Shown piece by piece: positions 18,931 through 26,716 of a stretch of DNA of 32,213 nucleotides. Source of the DNA: Candidatus Colwelliibacteriota bacterium (GTDB lineage Bacteria > Patescibacteriota > Minisyncoccia > UBA6257 > Colwellbacteraceae); the NCBI GenBank assembly GCA_028718505.1, contig JAQULQ010000005.1, forward strand, positions 3,729 through 35,941. The letters run 5' to 3'. Position numbers and translations under genes: made by a program. The stretch's first letter is position 1; every line of letters begins with the position of its first letter. The notes under the pieces were generated by a model. That model had not been told where the DNA came from. It worked only from the letters and a program-made list of their open reading frames with translations, and searched no databases.

Positions 18931-18971
18931 GTGATACTTATGCACAGGGAAACAGTTTATGTAAAGAAAGG

Positions 18972-19004
18972 TTGACAATTCAATATAGTTTAACTAAGTT
19001 GAAC
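18972..19004 (+). promoter_or_regulatory. Promoter and tandem operator-like repeats upstream of RHH-Nudix gene
   Basis: TTGACA at 18972-18977; AGTTTAAC (18987-18994) and AGTTGAAC (18997-19004) with 10-bp period covering the -10 region. Confidence 0.5.
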
Positions 19005-19008
19005 CCGT

Positions 19009-19656
19009 ATGAGAAAGACCAAGATAGTCGGATTTTCTATCCCGCCAGCATTACATAGGGAATTCGAGGCCTTAATTAAAAAGGGCCACAAGACAAAAAG
19101 TGAGTTCTTCAGAGAAGTTCTCGCTGTTTATCTAAAGACGTTAGAGTCTGTCGTTCCCGGCAGAGAGAACATCAATGTAAGCGAGCCGGATCTGGCGAAG
19201 GCCCTAAAAATTTATTGGAATCTTAGGTCTCTAGGAGATACTGAAACTATTATCGTCGGCCTTGGCCTTATTGTTAAAGACGGCAAAATCCTGATCGGTC
19301 ATCGGACAGAAAAAGATAAGTGGGTGGAGAATCTAACCTGGGTTTTCCCGGGCGGCAGAATGAATTCTTTAAATTTCGGAGAAGAGATCAAGAAAGAGAT
19401 TAGGAAGAAAACAGGTTTGAAGGTAAAGGTAAACAGCTTAGTGGCAGCCAGGGTTCATCCGGACGCCGGCTTCAAAACAGCCCAAGTGGTAGCCCTTTAC
19501 TTTCACTGCACTCCCCTCTCTGACAAGGAAGCAAAGCCGGGAGAAAAGATGTCTGAATTGAAATGGGTTAAACCCACAGATGTTTTTAAACACTTTACTA
19601 CTTCGACTTGTGACGAAGTAACCGAATTCTTAACGACTCTTGAAAAGGCTTCGTAG
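19009..19656 (+). CDS. RHH DNA-binding domain fused to Nudix-like domain, putative regulator
   Basis: N-terminal MRKTKIVGFSIPPALHREFEALIKKGHKTKSEFFREVLAVYLKTLE (ribbon-helix-helix); TIIVGLGLIVKDGKILIGHRTEKDKWVENLTWVFPGGRMNSLNFGEEIKKEIRKKTGLKVKVNSLVAARVHP (Nudix fold with altered Nudix box). Confidence 0.85.
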   Translation: MRKTKIVGFSIPPALHREFEALIKKGHKTKSEFFREVLAVYLKTLESVVPGRENINVSEPDLAKALKIYWNLRSLGDTETIIVGLGLIVKDGKILIGHRTEKDKWVENLTWVFPGGRMNSLNFGEEIKKEIRKKTGLKVKVNSLVAARVHPDAGFKTAQVVALYFHCTPLSDKEAKPGEKMSELKWVKPTDVFKHFTTSTCDEVTEFLTTLEKAS

Positions 19657-19712
19657 TACCCTACTCCAATTTGGCTGACCCCTCCGGTCTGGTACTCCTT
19701 ACAGAGATCTCT

Positions 19713-19758
19713 GATGATGCTGCCCGACCGCTCGGATGAGTAATCGGGCAGCATCATC
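19713..19758. terminator. Perfect 15-bp inverted repeat between convergent genes, possible terminator (no clear U-tract)
   Basis: GATGATGCTGCCCGA (19713-19727), 16-nt loop, TCGGGCAGCATCATC (19744-19758); flanked by 12-bp palindrome CAGAGATCTCTG (19702-19713). Confidence 0.5.
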
Positions 19759-20092
19759 CAGTCCTACGTTGGCGTCGTGACCAGTCGCTTTGATGATCAG
19801 CTATGACGCTGGTGTAATGTGCTCTTACGAGGGGTATCTGCCGTTCCCGACGTACCCTTCGCCGTTCTCTCTCGGACAATCCCCCCCAGACACCGAACCT
19901 TTGACCGGTGTTTATAGCGAACTCCAAACACTCCTCCCGCACTTGGCATTCTCGGCAGATTACCTTGGCGGATTGCGACGATTTTCCCCTCTCGAGAAAG
20001 AACAAATCAGAGTCGGATCCCCTACAGTTTGCCTGGTCTTGCCATTCCAGGTCGATAGGGGTGAAGGGAAAACCCTCCCAGCCTTCGTCCAT
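19754..20092 (-). CDS. WhiB-family Fe-S transcriptional regulator
   Basis: WQDQANCRGSDSDLFFLERGKSSQSAKVICRECQVREECLEFAINTGQRFGVWGGLSERERRRVRRER: C...CxxCx5C pattern, GVWGG turn and basic tail; GGAG SD before ATG. Confidence 0.93.
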   Translation of the reverse strand: MDEGWEGFPFTPIDLEWQDQANCRGSDSDLFFLERGKSSQSAKVICRECQVREECLEFAINTGQRFGVWGGLSERERRRVRRERQIPLVRAHYTSVIADHQSDWSRRQRRTG

Positions 20093-20219
20093 TTTATCTC
20101 CCTCCCCGAGACAACTTTAGGCTAGACCATTTAGACAATTTTTCAAGCATGTTGCCAGATCAAAGATCCGCGAGTTACATTTTTATATATACGCTCTGGC
20201 CGATCTCTTCGGTCTGGTA

Positions 20220-20948
20220 TTATTGATGGAGTTTCTCTATTTTTTCCCTATCATCAAGTTCTTCTACGAGTCCTATTGCCCAATTAGTTATTGAATCGCG
20301 ATCACTCACGTTTACCCAACCTGGCAGAAATCCTTGCAGATCGGAGATCCCACTAAACTGCGTCGCCATATAACGCTTAGCTATATTGATTTTGGAGATC
20401 AAAGAGTCGTGCATGATACGTCTGCACCGGTCACTATCTTCAACAACCTCCTGATAATCACGAGTATCTAAGGCTTTTGTTCTCGCCGCTCGTTCTACTT
20501 CGTGAATGCTTCTTACATATTTTTTCGCAGCCTCATAGATATCCTGGATCAATTGTCTAGCTGTAACTCTTCGTTCTTCTAGATTAACCGCTTCCTCTCC
20601 GTCGATCTGTAATGTTACGCTATCAATTTCTTTGAGTAGGTTCTCTAACAAAGTTAGGTTGGTGGTTTCTGTCTCTGACCTCCGCTCCGTTGTTTTTATT
20701 TCTCTAGTCGCCCATGAATCGGAAGGATCGATAATATCACCCTTCCCCAGGCCATATTTTGTAGCATCGCGAAAGAATCCCGCTTGTGAACGATTTACGC
20801 CCTCTCGATCATCATCCAAAGACGACACGGTTTCTGCGTCTGTAAATAGATCTTTAGACACTTCTTCCAAATTATATACCGAGCTAAATATACTAACACC
20901 GATCAAACAGGATAAATCGAAGTGCTGGCCTCTTCGTGCTGGAACCAA
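20220..20948 (-). CDS. Hypothetical protein, 242 aa, mostly helical C-terminal region
   Basis: Long ORF; LEERRVTARQLIQDIYEAAKKYVRSIHEVERAARTKALDTRDYQEVVEDSDRCRRIMHDSLISKINIAKRYMATQFSGI; no family assigned confidently. Confidence 0.7.
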   Translation of the reverse strand: MVPARRGQHFDLSCLIGVSIFSSVYNLEEVSKDLFTDAETVSSLDDDREGVNRSQAGFFRDATKYGLGKGDIIDPSDSWATREIKTTERRSETETTNLTLLENLLKEIDSVTLQIDGEEAVNLEERRVTARQLIQDIYEAAKKYVRSIHEVERAARTKALDTRDYQEVVEDSDRCRRIMHDSLISKINIAKRYMATQFSGISDLQGFLPGWVNVSDRDSITNWAIGLVEELDDREKIEKLHQ

Positions 20949-21054
20949 TAATGGTCAAGCTCTGTTTGGCGATTTTAACTAACTTTATGATACCAGAACG
21001 ACCCTCTTCGAGCACGTATAAAAAGTGACAAAAGTGACAGATTTATAAAAAGCC

Positions 21055-22269
21055 CTAATCTCGGTCGTCCGGCTCTATCAAATCCAATTTAACTCGATAA
21101 TATTTAACAGAGACTATATCTCTCACTGCCTCTACCGCAGCGTGTAGTGCAGGCGTGCCTCGGTTCACTATTATAAGGCCGCGCACCCTCTCTTTCTTCG
21201 TCGCAAGATTATTTTTTACCCAGGTTATATAACTAAGTATTTGACCCACAACATCGTATCTAGAAGAGTCCCTTTTGAGTTCTATCACCACAAAATCTCC
21301 ACTTTGATCCTTAGCCAGAACATCTATTATCCCAACATCTGTAGTAAGTTGTTGTCCTGGGGATCCGTCTTCGTCGTAGTAAAGATTAAGTTTCTCTCCA
21401 AAATCAATATTATCCCAATTGCGCACAATGAAATCCTCTAGATACGCTTCGAGTGGAAACTGCATTTCAGTGATAATATGGTGTGCAATAACCTCCTCTT
21501 TCCTTTCGTCTTGAGATGCGTCCTCATCATCTAAATTAGTAATCGTTTTGTGACTACGCTCGTCCGCGATGAGCCTCGCGGTCACATAGATGACGTCCTG
21601 TGCCATCCAACGAAATTCCAGATCAGTAAACTCCAATCCTCGTGTTAGTTGATCACGTAACTTTTGTATTTCGGGCATGGTCTTAAGAGTTTCTCTTAAG
21701 GCATCTATATACTTCGAATAGATTTCATAGCGCTCACCGATTGATGTGCGGTTTGGTATGGAGAAGTCCTCGTCAATGTATTTACAGAACAACGACCATT
21801 CTCTCGGCTTTAATGCGCTCCACAAATCGGGAAAACGAAAACCTAGAAGAAGACTAAGGAATCGTATCCCAATATAGTTGATATGATTCTCATTACGAGC
21901 CTCGTTTCTTAGTTTCATTAAGCCATCAAAGGTGTCTTCTGCGTCGTTAATCCTAGTTCTAATAGCAAGAGTATTATCGAAAAGTTTGCGCAGAGCCCCT
22001 CTGGTTTCGGCTTCAGATTCTCTCGCGAATGTAATAAGCACTCTTTTTGGAAGGTACATGTATCCCGCAACTAAATTGTTATCTTCTATAGCATTCTCCA
22101 ACATCTCTGCTAAATCTGGAGCATCGATGTTAAAGTTTTTCTGGAAAGTATCAACCGCCCTAAATTTATACCCCTCCTCTTCTGTAACGTGCACCTCGGA
22201 ACCGATCTTATCTATGTGTTCAAGATAAAGATCAATCCACTCTTTTGTCTTTTCTTTATTTATCATCAT
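21055..22269 (-). CDS. NucS/DUF91-like PD-(D/E)XK nuclease-domain protein with unassigned N-terminal region
   Basis: C-terminal LEAYLEDFIVRNWDNIDFGEKL...TTDVGIIDVLAKDQSGDFVVIELKRDSSRYDVVGQILSYITWVKNNL with D...ELKR active-site pattern. Confidence 0.8.
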   Translation of the reverse strand: MMINKEKTKEWIDLYLEHIDKIGSEVHVTEEEGYKFRAVDTFQKNFNIDAPDLAEMLENAIEDNNLVAGYMYLPKRVLITFARESEAETRGALRKLFDNTLAIRTRINDAEDTFDGLMKLRNEARNENHINYIGIRFLSLLLGFRFPDLWSALKPREWSLFCKYIDEDFSIPNRTSIGERYEIYSKYIDALRETLKTMPEIQKLRDQLTRGLEFTDLEFRWMAQDVIYVTARLIADERSHKTITNLDDEDASQDERKEEVIAHHIITEMQFPLEAYLEDFIVRNWDNIDFGEKLNLYYDEDGSPGQQLTTDVGIIDVLAKDQSGDFVVIELKRDSSRYDVVGQILSYITWVKNNLATKKERVRGLIIVNRGTPALHAAVEAVRDIVSVKYYRVKLDLIEPDDRD

Positions 22270-22960
22270 TGTTTAGTAGATCCCCTCGACCATTGTGGTA
22301 ATTACACCTCTCACATATACCATTATGTCCGGGATATGGATTATTAAGAAGTTCCACCATATCTTTTAACTTACGCTCTATATTAATGGAGCCGATGTCA
22401 ACCGGATCGATGTGTCCCTCGAATTCTATCGTAATGCTCGGGTTGGTCTTATCTTTGGGATAGTAATGTAGAAGATATGCCCTACTGGACACCTTATGGC
22501 CATGTTCCCTAAACATAAAACCATAGGCGGCTAATTGATCTCTATAGTATTTCTGTTTATCTTCACCCGGTTCATTTCCAGATGATTTATAGTCCGCCGG
22601 GACCAGCGCTCCATTTTTATCCATCAACACATCGTCGATTTTCCCTCGAAGAATATAACCAATTTTTTCATTTATAACCTCAAGGGAGCTTGTGTTCTCC
22701 CTCCACTCATTGAGTTTCTCTATATCTGTGAACGGTTTGATCCCGTCTTTTTCTAAGGCCCTAGTTTCTGGTGGAAAGGTATTCTTCTCTCGATAGCTGT
22801 CGTATCTGTGTTTTAATATTGAGTCCATCGCGGAATTTAAGAGTAGGGGCAACATGGGGGCCCTTTTATAGTGATTTTCCACCCAAAAACAAGATGGGCA
22901 GTCTGTAAATGAATATAAACCACTGGGACTCAACTTCCACAATCCTTCCTTAGTTTTCAT
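22256..22960 (-). CDS. Cas4/RecB-like PD-(D/E)XK nuclease with N- and C-terminal CxxC pairs
   Basis: LSPSGLYSFTDCPSCFWVENHY; LRGKIDDVLMDKNGALVPADYKSSGN; YYRDQLAAYGFMF; GICERCNYHNGRGD. Confidence 0.83.
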   Translation of the reverse strand: MKTKEGLWKLSPSGLYSFTDCPSCFWVENHYKRAPMLPLLLNSAMDSILKHRYDSYREKNTFPPETRALEKDGIKPFTDIEKLNEWRENTSSLEVINEKIGYILRGKIDDVLMDKNGALVPADYKSSGNEPGEDKQKYYRDQLAAYGFMFREHGHKVSSRAYLLHYYPKDKTNPSITIEFEGHIDPVDIGSINIERKLKDMVELLNNPYPGHNGICERCNYHNGRGDLLNNDDK

Positions 22961-23012
22961 CTGACCGTACTTTTATTATTAACAGGGGTGCTTTTTAATA
23001 TATTGATATCAG

Positions 23013-23915
23013 TTAGAAACAAACTATCGGCTCTCTACCGATTTGCTCTGCAAAGTAATTTTCCACTTCTTTATATCCTCCGATCCTATCAATTAAGCCG
23101 TTTTCCAAGGCCATACTACCGAGCATAGATGAACCATCGGCTAATGCCCTAACTTTATTAATATCCAATCCCCTATTCTCCGCCACCACTTTTACAAAAG
23201 CTTCGTGGATAGCTTGCAGATCACGCATAAGTAACGCTTGTTCTTCGATTGTAAGCGGCTTTTCTGGATTAAGCATGTCTTTATATTTTCCCGTACTCAG
23301 ATTGTTGTACGTATATCCCTCTTTCTCGTTGAGTTTGCTTTCATCTATATATGACTGAGTGACACTTATACTCCCTACATCCGAAAGCGCCGAAGCGAAG
23401 ATAACATCGGCTCCCGTAGCCGCCCAATAAGCAGCGGATAGCCCCGCCTCTCTAATTTGAGCCACCACCGGCTTAGTCGCATTCTTAAGAGCGATCGCCA
23501 CTTCTTCTGCGGCTACTGGCGACCCTCCGTATGAATCTATTTCAAGCAAGATGCCCTTTATATCTGGTTCAAGCTCAGCCATTTGAATCTGATAGGTAAT
23601 GTCTTCAGCAGAGGCTTGGTCGGGTGTGCCACCAGTTTCTGGATCGGACGGCAGCGTATATGTATATAGATCTCCGTGTAACGTGATTCCCGCCACATCG
23701 CAGCCAGCATATCCATAGTCTTCCGTGGATCCTCCGCCCACTTCTTCGGAGGAATACCCAGAGTCACCAGTGTCTACATTCCAAATATAAAAGTCATACC
23801 AGAAGGCGCTGATAGTTAGTACAACCACGATCCAACCTAGTGTTTTCCAAACCTTCTGGAAACCAACATCTTGCCAGATCGACTCGGGTAATTTAGTCAT
23901 GTGTATATCCCTCAT
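23013..23915 (-). CDS. SppA-like S49 family serine peptidase, single N-terminal TM anchor
   Basis: TM WKTLGWIVVVLTISAFWYDFYIWN; IKGILLEIDSYGGSPVAAEEVAIALKNATKPVVAQIREAGLSAAYWAATGADVIFASALSDVGSISV; LSTGKYKDMLNPEKPLT; candidate Ser and Lys catalytic residues present. Confidence 0.87.
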   Translation of the reverse strand: MRDIHMTKLPESIWQDVGFQKVWKTLGWIVVVLTISAFWYDFYIWNVDTGDSGYSSEEVGGGSTEDYGYAGCDVAGITLHGDLYTYTLPSDPETGGTPDQASAEDITYQIQMAELEPDIKGILLEIDSYGGSPVAAEEVAIALKNATKPVVAQIREAGLSAAYWAATGADVIFASALSDVGSISVTQSYIDESKLNEKEGYTYNNLSTGKYKDMLNPEKPLTIEEQALLMRDLQAIHEAFVKVVAENRGLDINKVRALADGSSMLGSMALENGLIDRIGGYKEVENYFAEQIGREPIVCF

Positions 23916-26706
23916 TCTTAAGTTCCCTTAATATCGAATCGACTTGTCCCTCAATTTTCTTATCCTGTTTAATCTTCAGGCCGATTTTATTGAATGCAAA
24001 AAGAGCCGTAGTGTGATCACGCTTGAAAGCATTTCCTATAGATGGAAACGATAGTCCTATGACGCTACGAGCAAGATACATTGCTAATTGTCTTGCCTCA
24101 GCGATCTGTGCTTGGCGACCTCGACCCTTAATATCTTTGACACTAACACTCGTGTTTTTTGCTACTACCTCAATTACTTTTTCAATGGTTGTCTGAATTC
24201 TGTTCTCTTGCTCTTTAATGTAATCTACTGGATGAGACTTATGTTCAGATCTTTCAACTCCATCTCCATACTCTTTCTTAAGTGCGGCATTGATTATCTG
24301 TCTAATCCTTTCTCGTGTGAGATTAAACTTTCTAGCTATTTCCTCTAGTGTATGTGAATATTGGTCATTGAGCCCAAATCTCATCTCTATCATCTCTATT
24401 TCTCGATTACTCAATTCACCCAATAGATCTTTGCCATAAAGACCAGTTCTTACCTCAGCTTCCTTAAGCTGACCCTCTTTCCTCAAGTCCATAGAAGATT
24501 TTTCTTCGACAAAATGTTTATAAATTGAGGGGCCAAGTTCATATTTATTTTGAGAAATGTAATAGAGAACATCGTAGTCGGATCTTTTGGGCAATGTTCC
24601 TTTTTGTATCGCTTCTGGGATAGCTACATTAAGTACTTCATTAAGTATTAACTCAGCCAAATAAAGTTGTGCCGTTGTCGATTCTTCTAGATCAGATTTC
24701 TTAGGGTTCTCCCCGAAATATTTAATATTAACCGGATGATTCGGGTTTACGAGTATAAAGCCGCACGTTGGACTTTCTTGGTATGGGTCATATGTCGCCT
24801 GGAATGGTTTAGTGACCTTCTCGTCAAAATCCCACCCCCTAAATTTACCCACTAGTCCACTGGGATTTTTCGTAGACCGACTTCTTATATCAACCCTGGC
24901 TTGTGCGGAATAATCTCTACATAGCGCATCGATAACTCCAGATTCGCCAGTTTTTTCACCCACAAAAGCCACCGGTAATCGCACAATTGTTCCGTGTCGC
25001 CAATACCTATTAGACAACACCGCCTCCTCCTCTTTTAGTTTTATATATTTATTCGAGCTCATAAATTTGATCTCGTCACCGTTTTTTATAAAACGGGTGT
25101 CAATAAATAGCCACAACGTACTTTCACGATTTTCAATTGCCCGGAAATAATCTGGACTGAAAGCAATGCCGTTGTCCGGGTAAAATATGTCTAAATAGAT
25201 AACAGACACGACTACCGACGTCTTTCTTCTTCCAGATATTGCTTCAATTGTGTCTACGGTATTAGCCTTTGCACCGAATATGGTGATCGTTTTTACTAAA
25301 AGACCGTCCATTTTCTCGTCCGGCTTCTTGATCAGTATTGACTCAGGAGAAAAGCCAACATTCTTCCTTGTAGAATTGATAGTAACAATTGATCCCGGTT
25401 TGATAACCCGCGTATCTATTACAAGTTGAAGTCCGTATTTTTTGTTAACCGTAACCTCTATTTTGTTTCTGGCAAACTCTATACCCCCCGCTGGTCTTTT
25501 CTTAACGGGCGCCCGAATTGTTCCGTGTGTGCTTTCTCCGGTAAGTTGTGAATAGAATTTGTTGAGTTCGTCGAATGCTAATTTGTGTTTTTCTCGCGCC
25601 GCCTCTGAAAGACCATCATCTCCGTGTTTCTTACGCTCCCTGCTTATGATTGGATATAACCAATCTTTAATTATTTGTTGTAAATTTTTGTAGAATTCGT
25701 GTTGTTCATTAAAGCCGTCGCGAGTATCTAATAAGATTTCTTCTGGATGTTTCTTGTTAATTTTATCAAGAATTATTTCTCTGGCTCCCGTAAGCTTCAT
25801 AAAACCATAATATTTATCTGATCCCGGAAGACCGTCTAAACCGAAAAATGTTTGATCATAGACGGTACCCTTGTCGTCATAAACCAAAAGACCGCTTTCC
25901 TTTTCATCGCCGACCACAGAAAGAGATTCATCAGATTTATATAAGTCTACATCTATCTTTACCGGAGGATATTTCTCGAATGTCATCTCAAATTCTCTAT
26001 GATCATCGATCGGTTCTCCCTTCGGAAATGTATATTTAATAATTGATTGCCTTGCTCTTCCTCTCGAATCAATGTGCTGCAAAATAACGCTCCTATTGGC
26101 ATCTGAATTAATTAACTTGATCGCATAAAAACTACTAAGTTTGGCGGCTAAATGACTATACTCATGCAGGACGGTGTCCTTATCGGCGATAAACTCTATG
26201 ATTGTTCCACGGAAATTGTTTATTCCCCACTTCTTTGCTATCTGATCGATATCGCCATTAACGTGTTCGGCACTAATAAACCTCTTCTCCTTCTTCTCAT
26301 AAAATCTACAAATGGATGCTCTTCCATCCTTAATTGATTTAATTACTCCACTAGAGTGATAAAAAAGAACATCAGAAACGCCCTGTCCGAAAAGTCCTCT
26401 CACTCCATATCCCTCGTAGGCACCACTTTTCCCCGCACCGTAAACTCTGAACTTATCTTCCAGGTCCTCTTTTGTCATGCCCTCGGCATGATCTATTATT
26501 TTTACCAATCTATTTCTTTTATCTATTTGGACGATAATCGGTGATGGACTTTCAGCTTTGTCGTCGCCCTTCGCGGACAGAATACGATAACTATCGTCAG
26601 AGTTTGTTATGGGTTCGGTCAGGGTTTTGAGAATGTTTTTCCCGACCGCATTAGAGCTTTTTCTTCTGATATAACGAGGGGCGATTCTTACCTCAATTTC
26701 TGACAT
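23893..26706 (-). CDS. GHKL/HSP90-like ATPase, sigma-70 region 4-like HTH and DnaA domain IV fusion protein
   Basis: N-terminal LTEPITNSDDSYRIL...IIDHAEGMTKEDLEDKFRVYGAGKSGAYEGYGVRGLFGQGVSDVLF (N box, G1, G2-like); aa about 765-813 LSNREIEMIEMRFGLNDQYSHTLEEIARKFNLTRERIRQIINAALKKE; C-terminal aa about 851-937 VKDIKGRGRQAQIAEARQLAMYLARSVIGLSFPSIGNAFKRDHTTALFAFNKI. Confidence 0.9.
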   Translation of the reverse strand: MSEIEVRIAPRYIRRKSSNAVGKNILKTLTEPITNSDDSYRILSAKGDDKAESPSPIIVQIDKRNRLVKIIDHAEGMTKEDLEDKFRVYGAGKSGAYEGYGVRGLFGQGVSDVLFYHSSGVIKSIKDGRASICRFYEKKEKRFISAEHVNGDIDQIAKKWGINNFRGTIIEFIADKDTVLHEYSHLAAKLSSFYAIKLINSDANRSVILQHIDSRGRARQSIIKYTFPKGEPIDDHREFEMTFEKYPPVKIDVDLYKSDESLSVVGDEKESGLLVYDDKGTVYDQTFFGLDGLPGSDKYYGFMKLTGAREIILDKINKKHPEEILLDTRDGFNEQHEFYKNLQQIIKDWLYPIISRERKKHGDDGLSEAAREKHKLAFDELNKFYSQLTGESTHGTIRAPVKKRPAGGIEFARNKIEVTVNKKYGLQLVIDTRVIKPGSIVTINSTRKNVGFSPESILIKKPDEKMDGLLVKTITIFGAKANTVDTIEAISGRRKTSVVVSVIYLDIFYPDNGIAFSPDYFRAIENRESTLWLFIDTRFIKNGDEIKFMSSNKYIKLKEEEAVLSNRYWRHGTIVRLPVAFVGEKTGESGVIDALCRDYSAQARVDIRSRSTKNPSGLVGKFRGWDFDEKVTKPFQATYDPYQESPTCGFILVNPNHPVNIKYFGENPKKSDLEESTTAQLYLAELILNEVLNVAIPEAIQKGTLPKRSDYDVLYYISQNKYELGPSIYKHFVEEKSSMDLRKEGQLKEAEVRTGLYGKDLLGELSNREIEMIEMRFGLNDQYSHTLEEIARKFNLTRERIRQIINAALKKEYGDGVERSEHKSHPVDYIKEQENRIQTTIEKVIEVVAKNTSVSVKDIKGRGRQAQIAEARQLAMYLARSVIGLSFPSIGNAFKRDHTTALFAFNKIGLKIKQDKKIEGQVDSILRELKNEGYTHD

Positions 26707-26716
26707 GGTAGCCTAT

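Noticed and set aside
18938-18946. Exact TTATNCACA DnaA-box match (TTATGCACA)
   Set aside because: A single 8-of-9 constrained match is expected about once by chance in 32 kb on both strands; not evidence of an origin alone.
18737-18975. Two ORF-track plus-strand ORFs (62 and 71 aa)
   Set aside because: They lie across the riboswitch-like leader and its promoter on the opposite strand; no RBS or recognisable protein.
19503-19757. Minus-strand 84-aa ORF MMLPDYSSERSGSIIRDLCKEYQTGG...
   Set aside because: Overlaps the RHH-Nudix 3' end and the inverted repeat; start lies inside the repeat; no support as protein.
22256-22960. Cas4-like protein as part of a CRISPR-Cas locus
   Set aside because: No CRISPR repeats or other cas genes seen by eye; interpreted as a stand-alone nuclease.
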